Of a stretch of DNA of 36,550 bases, positions 1-7,169 are shown one piece after another. A program made the translations under genes and the position numbers. Every line of letters begins with the position of its first letter. Within the stretch, counting starts at the first letter, position 1. The notes below the pieces were generated by a model, which saw nothing but the letters and a program-made list of their open reading frames with translations, did not search any database and was not told where the DNA came from. The DNA is from Phycisphaerae bacterium (GTDB taxonomy: Bacteria; Planctomycetota; Phycisphaerae; SM23-33), in assembly GCA_016929245.1 (NCBI GenBank), contig JAFGJE010000178.1, forward strand, positions 1 through 36,550, read 5' to 3'.

Positions 1-150
1 ATCCCTTCGGTGAAATTCCAATATCACTGCCGTCCCGTTGGGACTTGCATTTCTATACAACCCTTCCGGGGGTTCGCTGCGCTCACGCCCCGGCTTAATG
101 CTGGTCAGCCCTATCGGGCTTCAAACAAACCCGTATGCGTTTTTGAGATG
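1..150. repeat. intergenic palindromic repeat downstream of mreD
   Basis: There is no credible gene here. The stretch is a chain of short hairpins: GTCCC-GTT-GGGAC at 32-44, AACCC...GGGTT at 59-74, and AGCCC-TATC-GGGCT at 107-120. Between the last two lies a GC-rich segment with a ggttcgctgcgctcac core. Sequences built this way are dispersed in intergenic DNA of many environmental bacterial genomes; that is recollection, not something checked here. The left part may continue outside the window. It follows the mreD stop and could serve as a transcript end, but there is no T-tract. Confidence 0.6.
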
Positions 151-166
151 TGGGTAAAGGTGAGTC

Positions 167-730
167 TCAACGCCGCGTGCGGCGGGAACGGGTGGGGGGA
201 TTGGTCAAGAGCCAGTTGCGGCAGGGCATGAGGAAGAAATGCACCAGGGGCATGAGCAGGCCGGTGTAGACCGACGAGAGCAGCACCTGGAGCAGCAGGC
301 GGCCGAATTGCCCCCAGACGATGTCCCGGGGGGCGAGAAACATCTGCGTTCCGACCCAGAGGGTGTGCGTGATCAGGCAGAACACACCCGCCAGGAGCAT
401 CTGCGGAAGGGCGCGTTCGCGGTAGAGCGCCTCGCGCACCTGGAACACCAACCAGGCCGTCAGCGCGAAATAAATCGCCATCGGCCCGACGCGCGTCGTG
501 GCCGTCGCTCCGCCTCCGGTGGTCAGGTCGATCAGCATCCCGAGCACCCACCCGGCCATCATCCCGTCCACCGCCGTTCGGACATACATCGCCACGAACA
601 CCGCCAGCAGGACGAGAATATCCGGTCCGACCGGTCCGATCGTCAGGCGGTCCAGCATGAGCATGCGTCCCAGCGAAGTCTGTCCGAGGGTGAACAGGTA
701 CGCGAAGATCAGAAACGGCGCCCAACGCAT
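167..730 (-). CDS. mreD: rod shape-determining protein MreD
   Basis: Integral membrane subunit of the elongasome that works with MreC and MreB in lateral wall synthesis. The 187-residue length fits the family. The protein is almost entirely hydrophobic with about five membrane segments, beginning MRWAPFLIFAYLFTLG, and includes the GPVGPDILVLLAVFVAMYV stretch with its conserved proline/aspartate. It ends in a basic tail (RSRRTRR). The start codon lies 3 bases after the mreC stop, so the two genes are almost certainly co-transcribed and translationally coupled. mreB is not in the window; in many bacteria it precedes mreC. The identification rests on hydrophobic pattern, length and adjacency to mreC. 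Confidence 0.9.
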   Translation of the reverse strand: MRWAPFLIFAYLFTLGQTSLGRMLMLDRLTIGPVGPDILVLLAVFVAMYVRTAVDGMMAGWVLGMLIDLTTGGGATATTRVGPMAIYFALTAWLVFQVREALYRERALPQMLLAGVFCLITHTLWVGTQMFLAPRDIVWGQFGRLLLQVLLSSVYTGLLMPLVHFFLMPCRNWLLTNPPTRSRRTRR

Positions 731-733
731 GGT

Positions 734-1717
734 TTAGCGGCCTCCTTCCCGCGTGAGTTTTCCCGCCAGGGGAACCACGACATAGACCTCCCGCAGGGAC
801 GGTAAGTCCACCGCGGGCCGAACCGTAAGCCGCACCATCCCCACGTGATCGGCGTCGTCGGAGACGTCCGTGACCGTGCCGATCAGCACCGGCGCGGGCA
901 GCGCCCCGACGTCGGGACGCACCTGCAGAACGTCCCCGGGACGGATATTGTGCACCTTGCGCACCTCCGGCACGAACAGCCCGGCTGCCCCGTCGCCGAA
1001 GGCGGTCACGTCGATGGGGGCGTTGTTGGCGTCGGAAAGCTGCACCATCTGGTCGCCGGCCTGGATCAGGCGGGGATGTTTCGGATCGATCACGCGCCGA
1101 ATCCGCCCGCGGATTTCAAACGCCGCGTCGGTCACGAGTTGCACGCGCGCGGTGAACGGACCGGCTTCGACGATTCGTCCCACCAATCCGGCGGTGCACA
1201 GTACGGGGTGGTTTTCGCCCAGCGGTTCGGCGCGATCCGTCTGCACGCGCCGTTGCGTGACGAACGCGCCGTTTTCCGCGTCGCGTCGCCGCCCGACGTT
1301 GATCACCCGCGTCCACCCGTAAGGCATGGAATCGCCCGCCACCACCCGCGCGGGAACCAGACGCACCGGGACGACCCCTGAGGGATGAAAGAATTTGCTG
1401 AATACTCCGCGCCCGCCGCGCAACGTCTGTTGGGCCTGTTGCAGGCTGGATTCGAGATAGCGCACCTTTCGCCGCAGGATTTCATTCTCTTCGACGATTT
1501 GTTCCGCGCGGGCGGGTTCGACCCGCGGCGACGGCTGGGTCAGGTGTTTGACGTTCGTCGTGAGGTACATCCCCGCGTCGCCCAGCGGCGCGAAGGCCCA
1601 GTGGACCATCGCGCGCAGTTTCCCCGCCGCCGACGGGCCCAGCAGCGTGGTCGCCACCGAGATCGCCATCAGCACCACCAACAGCCAGACGGAATGATGT
1701 TTTTTGGCGGGGGGCAT
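734..1717 (-). CDS. mreC: rod shape-determining protein MreC
   Basis: Membrane-anchored periplasmic scaffold that links MreB filaments to wall synthases. The 327 residues show the classic MreC layout: a short basic N-terminus, one membrane segment at about residues 10-30, a heptad coiled coil at about 68-100 (VEENEILRRKVRYLESSL), then the two six-stranded beta-barrel subdomains. These contain VVAGDSMPYGWTRVINVG-type and GLVGRIVEAGPFTARVQLVTD-type signatures typical of the family. It starts 4 bases after the stop of the preceding small membrane protein and is followed 3 bases later by mreD. No clear Shine-Dalgarno is visible before the ATG, which fits translational coupling. Confidence 0.96.
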   Translation of the reverse strand: MPPAKKHHSVWLLVVLMAISVATTLLGPSAAGKLRAMVHWAFAPLGDAGMYLTTNVKHLTQPSPRVEPARAEQIVEENEILRRKVRYLESSLQQAQQTLRGGRGVFSKFFHPSGVVPVRLVPARVVAGDSMPYGWTRVINVGRRRDAENGAFVTQRRVQTDRAEPLGENHPVLCTAGLVGRIVEAGPFTARVQLVTDAAFEIRGRIRRVIDPKHPRLIQAGDQMVQLSDANNAPIDVTAFGDGAAGLFVPEVRKVHNIRPGDVLQVRPDVGALPAPVLIGTVTDVSDDADHVGMVRLTVRPAVDLPSLREVYVVVPLAGKLTREGGR

Positions 1718-1721
1718 GGAG

Positions 1722-2120
1722 TTACGGTTCTTCGTTTGTCGCCTGCGTCGTCGGCTGGGTTGTGGGTGGAGGGGTTACAAGAATCGCGTCGTCGGGTTGA
1801 AAACCAAGTTTCTCCCCGTCGGCGGCCGAGAGCAGCAGCACGGTTCGGGGAAGTCCGTTCCAGTCCACTTCCTGGGTGGCAAGTTGATCGCGATTCACGG
1901 AATTTGTTTTCGCCTGTTCCATCTGTTGCACCAGCATGGTTCCCATAGTCTGCAATTTTTTTTGGCTGGCGGTTTGCAGTTCCAGCAGCGTTTGTTCCGC
2001 GCGTTTTCGATTTCCTTTCTCGATGAGCCACAATCCCGCCAGCGCGACGATGATGACGATCAGCAGGCCGGTGACGATCAACCCGAAGTGATTGTTCTGT
2101 TCTTGCGAATGTTCGTTCAT
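1722..2120 (-). CDS. single-pass membrane protein with coiled coil, unknown function
   Basis: A 132-residue protein of no family I recognise. It has a short cytoplasmic-type N-terminus rich in Gln/Asn/His, one strong membrane segment at about residues 12-34 (FGLIVTGLLIVIIVALAGLW), then a charged amphipathic helix of about 40 residues that looks like a coiled coil. A small globular stretch follows (TVLLLSAADGEKLGFQPDDAILVT), and the protein ends in a Pro/Thr/Gln-rich tail (PPPTTQPTTQATNEEP). It sits between the radical SAM gene (7-base gap) and mreC (4-base gap), so it is part of the same operon. A topology like MreC's raises the possibility of an elongasome accessory role, but that is only a context inference. 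Confidence 0.85.
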   Translation of the reverse strand: MNEHSQEQNNHFGLIVTGLLIVIIVALAGLWLIEKGNRKRAEQTLLELQTASQKKLQTMGTMLVQQMEQAKTNSVNRDQLATQEVDWNGLPRTVLLLSAADGEKLGFQPDDAILVTPPPTTQPTTQATNEEP

Positions 2121-2127
2121 GGTTTTT

Positions 2128-3585
2128 CTATTCCCAGGCGATCCCCGCCGCGGGGAGAAGTCCCAGCGACCGCGCGATCTGCCGTCGCGGGTCCGGCGCG
2201 ATAAAATCCGTAAATCGCGGTAGGGGCCTGCCCTTCTTCGCGTAATAATAACTTAAACCGCGCTGAATGGCGAGATTCGCCATCCAGCTGTGTTTTTTGA
2301 ACGGCCAGACGCGCAGACGCTTGATCGCGCTGGGCATGGCGTAGAATTCGTGAAACGCGCACATCTGCGCGTGGCGCAGTTCCGGTTCGGTCATGCGCTT
2401 CGGTTGATGGCAGACCGTCGCGCCGTTGTATTTCGTCCAGTCTTTTGTCAGGAGTCGGCCTTCGGCGTCGTAACGGGCGAAAATCTCCGTGCCCGGATAC
2501 GGCGTGAGAATGATGTAGCAGCTCATACACAAATCCGCGCGCTGGGCGAAGCGAACCGACGCCATGCAGTCGCGCCAGCCGTCCGTGTCGAAGCCGAAAA
2601 TGAAGCTGCCCCACAGGCTGATCCCGTAGGATTGAATCTTGCGGATTCGATCCACGTACACGTCGGCGGAGATGAATTTCTTCCCCGCTTCGCGCAATGT
2701 GCCGGCACGGGGACTCTCCAGGCCGAGGATCAAACCCGTACAACCGCTGTCGCGCATGGCCGCTAAGAGCTTGTCGTTCCGCGAAATTAAAATATCGCAC
2801 TGACTGGCCCAGCGGATGTTCAGCGGGCGCAAGGCCTCGAACAGGTTCATCGCCCATTTCTGATTCCCCGCGACGTTGTCGTCGGAGAAGATGAACACGC
2901 TGGAGTTGAACTGTTCCTTCGCCTGGCGAATTTCCGCGACGATGTCGTCGACGCTCCGCTGGCGGAACGCCCTCCCGAAGATCGCCGGCGTGGTGCAGAA
3001 CGTACAGCCGTGCGGACAACCCCGCGTGGTCTGGATGGGATTGAACACGAGGTAGTCCTTCGGGTTGAGCAGGTCCTTGCGCGGCGTGGCGATGGGCGCG
3101 TCGGGCTGATCCCGCCAGTCGTAGATTTGTTTCGCCTGCCCGGCGGCCAGGTCGTTTAAGGCGTGGGGCAGGGTGCCTTCGGCGTCGCCTTTGCAGACGA
3201 TATCCGCGTGCTGGAGCGCCTCGTCGGGCAGGGCGGAGGGATGAATTCCCCCCAGAATCACCTTCACGCCCAGGGCGCGGTACGCGTCGGCGAGTTCATA
3301 CGCTCGCGTGATCTGCGAGGTCATCGCCCCGATGCCGACCGCGTCCAGTCCGTCCGCGGAAGGGACGTGCGGGGTTTCGAGCGTGTTCTCGTCGAGGATC
3401 TCCACGTCCCAGTCGTCCGGCGCGACCGCGGCGCAGATCGTCAGGTTCAGCGGCGCGAAGAGGGCCTTCCTGCTGAAGGTCATCTTCCGGATGATTCCGG
3501 GCATGGTCAGCGTCGATAGCGGACTGTGCGGATTCACCAGGCGCAGCCTTCGTCGCCGGGGACGGGAATGTGCGGATTCGATCAT
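2128..3585 (-). CDS. B12-binding domain radical SAM protein
   Basis: A radical S-adenosylmethionine enzyme of the cobalamin-binding class. The N-terminal domain (about residues 18-150) resembles a B12-binding Rossmann fold, including VNPHSPLS, GIGAMTSQ and VILGGIHPS motifs. The radical SAM core follows with the cluster motif CPHGCTFC, cysteines C190, C194 and C197 (CX3CX2C), then GLESP and a TPYPGTEIF motif typical of this class. Family members methylate or rearrange unactivated carbons in lipids, cofactors and natural products; the substrate is unknown here. I place the start at the ATG at 3585. An upstream TTG at 3615 would add ten poorly fitting residues, and neither has a good ribosome site. 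Co-directional and tightly spaced with the mreCD genes. Confidence 0.93.
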   Translation of the reverse strand: MIESAHSRPRRRRLRLVNPHSPLSTLTMPGIIRKMTFSRKALFAPLNLTICAAVAPDDWDVEILDENTLETPHVPSADGLDAVGIGAMTSQITRAYELADAYRALGVKVILGGIHPSALPDEALQHADIVCKGDAEGTLPHALNDLAAGQAKQIYDWRDQPDAPIATPRKDLLNPKDYLVFNPIQTTRGCPHGCTFCTTPAIFGRAFRQRSVDDIVAEIRQAKEQFNSSVFIFSDDNVAGNQKWAMNLFEALRPLNIRWASQCDILISRNDKLLAAMRDSGCTGLILGLESPRAGTLREAGKKFISADVYVDRIRKIQSYGISLWGSFIFGFDTDGWRDCMASVRFAQRADLCMSCYIILTPYPGTEIFARYDAEGRLLTKDWTKYNGATVCHQPKRMTEPELRHAQMCAFHEFYAMPSAIKRLRVWPFKKHSWMANLAIQRGLSYYYAKKGRPLPRFTDFIAPDPRRQIARSLGLLPAAGIAWE

Positions 3586-3633
3586 TCCGCATAGTAGAAC
3601 CCATGCGCCCCCCAAAAGGCAAATGATTGCGCG

Positions 3634-4143
3634 CTACTGGAGAAAGATTTCCGCGAGGGACCAGGGGTTGACGTTCTGCCGGACGGCGGTCAGGCGAATG
3701 TACCGGGCGCGAATGGGTTGCACCAGCAGGATGTAAGTGACCTTGCGCGTTCCGTAAACCGTGCGCTGGTGCGTGAAGGTTTTCCCGTCGAGGCTGGTCG
3801 ACAGCGCCACCTGGCGGGGATATCCGTCCTCGTTGTCTCCTTGCAGGAGGGAGATGCAGTTGAAGTAGTTCGAGCGTCCCAGGTCGATGGTGACGGCGGC
3901 GTTGGCGTAGTTGCGCCCCGAAACCGCGGCGGTGCTCTGCAGGCCGTCTATGGCGGATCGGATGTTCTGAAAACTTCCGCCGTGCGCGACGATGGTCCAT
4001 TCCTTCTGGTTGGAGATGATCCCCGGGGCGGCCCGCTCACCGTTGGGGTTGAACCCCTCCATTTCACAGCCGGCGCAAAGGAACACCGTCACAGGCAGCA
4101 GAATCCAACGGGTGCGGATTGTATGTAACGTCACCTTGCTCAT
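3634..4143 (-). CDS. discoidin (F5/8 type C)-like lipoprotein
   Basis: A 169-residue exported protein. The N-terminus has basic residues, a hydrophobic stretch and a cysteine in VFLCAGC, which resembles a lipobox, although the -3 position is Cys rather than Leu. The rest looks like one F5/8 type C (discoidin) carbohydrate-binding jelly roll: AVTIDLGRSNYFN, VALSTSLDGKTFT and the closing strand ARYIRLTAVRQN...SLAEIFL. It probably binds a glycan at the cell envelope. The ATG at 4143 is preferred to the adjacent TTG at 4146. It is the first gene after the promoter at 4208-4235 and lies 48 bases before the radical SAM start, so it may lead the mre operon. Confidence 0.82.
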   Translation of the reverse strand: MSKVTLHTIRTRWILLPVTVFLCAGCEMEGFNPNGERAAPGIISNQKEWTIVAHGGSFQNIRSAIDGLQSTAAVSGRNYANAAVTIDLGRSNYFNCISLLQGDNEDGYPRQVALSTSLDGKTFTHQRTVYGTRKVTYILLVQPIRARYIRLTAVRQNVNPWSLAEIFLQ

Positions 4144-4207
4144 CAAATCGTCTCAATCATACCGGCGACCGACACCGTCAGCCGTCCTGTCGTAAGATGA
4201 TCGGGAT

Positions 4208-4235
4208 ATTATACCGATTCCCGCCCTCAATCCAA
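4208..4235 (-). promoter_or_regulatory. sigma-70-type promoter for the discoidin/radical SAM/mre run
   Basis: Reading the minus strand, a -35 box TTGGAT (4235-4230) is followed after 16 bases by a perfect TATAAT -10 box (4213-4208). Transcription would begin near 4201, giving a leader of about 58 bases before the ATG at 4143. It is divergent from the LacI-gene promoter about 75 bases away. Confidence 0.7.
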
Positions 4236-4310
4236 GAAAAACCATATCGCGGAAAGGGGGAAGGTTCTCCGGAGGAGGATTGGAAACGATTCGTGTTTTC
4301 GAGAATTTCC

Positions 4311-4338
4311 TTGACGAAATCGCGGGAGGGGGTATGAT
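4311..4338 (+). promoter_or_regulatory. promoter of the first LacI-family gene
   Basis: The -35 box TTGACG (4311-4316) is separated by 16 bases from the -10 box TATGAT (4333-4338). The start site would be near 4345, just upstream of a perfect palindrome at 4352-4365, so repressor bound there would block the promoter. Confidence 0.75.
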
Positions 4339-4351
4339 ACGGAAAAATTAA

Positions 4352-4365
4352 AACAAACGTTTGTT
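4352..4365. promoter_or_regulatory. candidate LacI-type operator
   Basis: AACAAACGTTTGTT is a perfect 14-base palindrome with the central CG step typical of LacI-family operators. It lies about 7 bases after the predicted transcription start and about 40 bases before the start codon of the LacI-family gene, which suggests autoregulation of this regulator and the genes behind it. Confidence 0.7.
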
Positions 4366-4405
4366 ATAAGCATATATTCCTATTGATCCCATTTCGTGTT
4401 TTACC

Positions 4406-5389
4406 ATGGTCCGGTTGAAAGACATTGCCGAACAATTGCATCTGGACGTTTCCGTGGTCAGTCGGGCGCTGAATCCGCGGCCGGACCGGCACGCGGTGCT
4501 GGCGGAGGAAACCATGCGTCGCGTTCGGGAAACCGCCCGGCGGATGGGATATCGGCGCAACCGCGTCGCGGAGTTTCTCCGGCGCGGGCAGTCGGCGACT
4601 CTGGGGATGTTCCTGCCGGAAAGTTCCAATCGCCTGGTGGCGGATCTGATGTGCGGATTGGGCAAGCAGGCGTCGGAATCGGGATTTCCGCTGAACTTTT
4701 TTTTTGGTGAGACGCAATCCCGTTTCGAGACGTTCCTGAAGGAATCCACCGGCGCGAGTCGCACCGGGATCATCACGTATCCGTACAATCCCTCACTGCA
4801 GGATCGACTGGGGAGCATGATCGCCGAGTATCGGCATCGTGGCGGCAAGGTGGTGGTGATGAACGCTTTGATCGATTATCCGGGTATTCCCGGCATCCGG
4901 ATCGACGAAACCCGCGGCGGACAATTGGCCGCGGAACACCTGCTCTCGAAAGACTGTCGAGCGTACCTTTATGAGTCCAGCGTTTTACCGGGTCGTGGGG
5001 TCGCCTTCGCGGAGACGATTCGTACTCACGGCGGGTCGCTGTTCGCCTTCGTCAAAGGGAACCTCCAAACCGCCCTGCAACGCGGAATGAAAGAATCCTC
5101 CCAACGACCGTTGGGATTGTTTTTTCCCACGGATTACCAGGCCGTCGAGGCGCTGTCGGTGCTGGAACAAATGAATGTGAAAGTCGGCCGGGACGTGCTG
5201 CTGGTCGGGTACGACGATCTGACGCTGACCGACCGTCTGCCGACGCCGTTAACGACGATCCGTCAACCGTTCCAGGAACTGGGACGACGCGCGGTTCAGA
5301 AACTCGTCAACCTGATTTACGGAAACGAAGAAGCCAACGAAACTATCGCGCCGCGATTGATCGCGCGGGCCTCCACGGAAGGAAGTTAA
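4406..5389 (+). CDS. LacI-family transcriptional regulator
   Basis: A sugar-responsive DNA-binding repressor of 327 residues. Residues 3-50 form the LacI helix-turn-helix plus hinge (LKDIAEQLHLDVSVVSRAL, then RRVRETARRMGYRRNRVA), followed by a periplasmic-binding-protein-like effector domain (IGYDD-type motif VLLVGYDDLTL near the C-terminus and TTIRQPFQELGRRAV). It probably binds the palindrome at 4352-4365 in its own leader. Its partners are the acetyltransferase and Gfo/Idh-like genes downstream (41-base gap to the first). The coding sequence contains a run of nine T at 4697-4705 encoding part of a Phe tract, a possible slippage site. The effector is unknown. Confidence 0.94.
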   Translation: MVRLKDIAEQLHLDVSVVSRALNPRPDRHAVLAEETMRRVRETARRMGYRRNRVAEFLRRGQSATLGMFLPESSNRLVADLMCGLGKQASESGFPLNFFFGETQSRFETFLKESTGASRTGIITYPYNPSLQDRLGSMIAEYRHRGGKVVVMNALIDYPGIPGIRIDETRGGQLAAEHLLSKDCRAYLYESSVLPGRGVAFAETIRTHGGSLFAFVKGNLQTALQRGMKESSQRPLGLFFPTDYQAVEALSVLEQMNVKVGRDVLLVGYDDLTLTDRLPTPLTTIRQPFQELGRRAVQKLVNLIYGNEEANETIAPRLIARASTEGS

Positions 5390-5430
5390 CGCGCCGAAAC
5401 ACACGACGGGACGATTACGGGAAATGAATC

Positions 5431-6192
5431 ATGAATCAGGATCAATGTATCCAAACCATTGCCGCCGATCTGGCGAACCTGGGAATTCTTCCCGGACGGA
5501 CCGTCCTTGTGCACTCCTCGTTCAAATCCCTCGGCCCGGTTCCCGGTGGAATCGAAACCGTTTTGCGCGGTTTTCTCCAGGCCGTCGGGTCGGAGGGTAC
5601 TCTGCTCATGCCGGCGTTGAGCTACACGTTACAACCCTCGGAGTTATTCCATCCGATATTGACGCCCTCGATCGTGGGGGCGATCCCGGAATATTTCCGC
5701 CTGCGCGAAGGAACGAGTCGGAGCATCCATCCGACCCATTCCGTGTGCGCCGTCGGCAAACGAACGCGCGAACTGCTTGTCGATCATGCGTTGGATTCCA
5801 CACCATGCGGCCCTGGTTCGCCGTTTCGGAAGATCGGCGAAACGGAAGGAACCATCGTCATGCTGGGGTGCAGCCCGCGGACCAATACCACCATGCACGC
5901 GCTGGAAGAGTATGTGGAGCCGGACTATTTATACGGCCCCGACCGCGAATACACGATCACGGACCACGAGGAGCGGACTTATCGGAAGGTGTACAAAACC
6001 CACGGGTATCACACTCACGGGTACACGCACCGATTCGACAGAGTGATGGAACTGGAGACCGATTCGTTTTTACGCGAGGGAAAGGTGCTTCAAGCGACGA
6101 CGTTTGTCATGGACGCGCCCCGGCTGAAGGACGCTGTTGTGAGGAAACTGCGGGAGGATCCCTATTTCTTCGTGGACGCGGTATCCGCCTGA
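5431..6192 (+). CDS. AAC(3)-family aminoglycoside/amino-sugar N-acetyltransferase
   Basis: An acetyl-CoA-dependent N-acetyltransferase of the aminoglycoside 3-N-acetyltransferase (antibiotic_NAT) fold, 253 residues, close to family length. Visible signatures are VLVHSSFKSLGPVPGG at the N-terminus, GTLLMPALSYT, the hallmark HPTHSV (H100 and H103), CGPGSPFRKI and the late YTHRFDRVME region. Although the family is named for antibiotic resistance, other members acylate amino sugars. Here the gene lies between a LacI repressor and a Gfo/Idh-like protein, so a role on a metabolic amino sugar is more likely than resistance; that is an inference. The ribosome site is weak. A longer overlapping frame starting at 5424 is spurious. 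Confidence 0.92.
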   Translation: MNQDQCIQTIAADLANLGILPGRTVLVHSSFKSLGPVPGGIETVLRGFLQAVGSEGTLLMPALSYTLQPSELFHPILTPSIVGAIPEYFRLREGTSRSIHPTHSVCAVGKRTRELLVDHALDSTPCGPGSPFRKIGETEGTIVMLGCSPRTNTTMHALEEYVEPDYLYGPDREYTITDHEERTYRKVYKTHGYHTHGYTHRFDRVMELETDSFLREGKVLQATTFVMDAPRLKDAVVRKLREDPYFFVDAVSA

Positions 6193-6253
6193 TCGGGACG
6201 GCTCGCGATGTATGGTTTTTTTCCCCCGCCTATCAAACACGGAGTGAAGCCTT

Positions 6254-7111
6254 ATGAAAACGATTGGATTTATCGACCTGTTTATCGACGAATGGCACGC
6301 GAACAATTATCCGGACATGATCCGCCGATCGAAGTGGAAAGACGAAGTGGAACTGACGCTGGCGTGGGAGGAAGCGCCGCGGGGAGGCAAGTGTTTGCGG
6401 GACTGGTGCGAGCAGTTCAACGTCGCGCCGGCGGAGAGTATCGAGCAAGTGACGGCCGAATGCGACGGAATCGTCGTGCTGGCGCCGAGCAATCCGGAGA
6501 TGCACGAACGGCTGGCGGAGATTCCCCTGCGAAGCGGAAAGCGCGTGTACGTCGACAAACCGTTCGCCCCGGACGTCGCGTCGGCCCGGCGGATGTTCGA
6601 GAACGCGGATCAACACGCCACGGCGCTGATGTCCTGCTCGGCGCTGCGGTACGGGCCGACGCTTCAGGAAACCCTCTCCGGTTCGCTGAAGGATCGCAAG
6701 GCGACCTTCGCCCAAACCCACGGCGGGGGGCGGTCCTTCGAGGAATATTCCATCCACCAGGTGGAAATGCTCGTGATGCTGCTGGGCACGGGCGCCCGGC
6801 GGGTGATGCAGTGCGGCACGGAAGCGACGAATCACATGATCGTCGAGTACGAAGACCAACGGCGCGGGTGCATGACGCTGAATCCGCACTCGAAGTTCAC
6901 CTGGGAGGCGCATCTCGGTGAGGAGGAGCGTATCGAATGTCTGGATTGCGGGAATTTCTTCCAGGCCTTCATCGACGCGATGCTGGAATTCCTGCTGACG
7001 GGAAAATCAACCGTCGATCCCGCGGAAACCGTCGAAATCGCCGCGCTGGTGCAAACGGGCGTCGAGGCGCTTCAATCCCCCGGAACGTGGGTGAATGTGA
7101 AGAAGGCGTAA
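6254..7111 (+). CDS. Gfo/Idh/MocA-like protein with atypical nucleotide-binding site
   Basis: A 285-residue protein resembling the Gfo/Idh/MocA sugar dehydrogenase superfamily. The motif GKRVYVDKPFAPD corresponds to the usual EKP lysine loop (here DKP), IVVLAPSNPEMH is the end of the Rossmann domain, and the C-terminal half looks like the alpha/beta dimerisation domain. The N-terminus, however, reads GFIDLFIDEWHANNYPDM instead of a GxGxxG dinucleotide loop. Either NAD(P) binds differently or the protein is a non-catalytic or repurposed member. The ATG has an upstream GGAG at about 9 bases. It is the last gene of the LacI/acetyltransferase run and converges with the epimerase gene on the other strand. 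Confidence 0.88.
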   Translation: MKTIGFIDLFIDEWHANNYPDMIRRSKWKDEVELTLAWEEAPRGGKCLRDWCEQFNVAPAESIEQVTAECDGIVVLAPSNPEMHERLAEIPLRSGKRVYVDKPFAPDVASARRMFENADQHATALMSCSALRYGPTLQETLSGSLKDRKATFAQTHGGGRSFEEYSIHQVEMLVMLLGTGARRVMQCGTEATNHMIVEYEDQRRGCMTLNPHSKFTWEAHLGEEERIECLDCGNFFQAFIDAMLEFLLTGKSTVDPAETVEIAALVQTGVEALQSPGTWVNVKKA

Positions 7112-7169
7112 TCCTGAGCATGTTTCGCGATTGCCTGGTGGAGCACCTGCTCCGCCGCGCGAAAAACGA

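Noticed and set aside
5431-6192. Antibiotic resistance gene
   Set aside because: The AAC(3) fold alone does not show resistance; the context is a LacI-regulated sugar operon with no mobile or resistance genes nearby.
5424-6257. Alternative plus-strand frame over the acetyltransferase
   Set aside because: The 5431-6192 frame carries the AAC(3) motifs; the alternative gives Arg/Ser-rich sequence without family features.
7112-7169. Seventeen-codon frame and small GGAGC/GCTCC hairpin between convergent genes
   Set aside because: Too short, no ribosome site; the hairpin is only 5 bp and has no T-tract.
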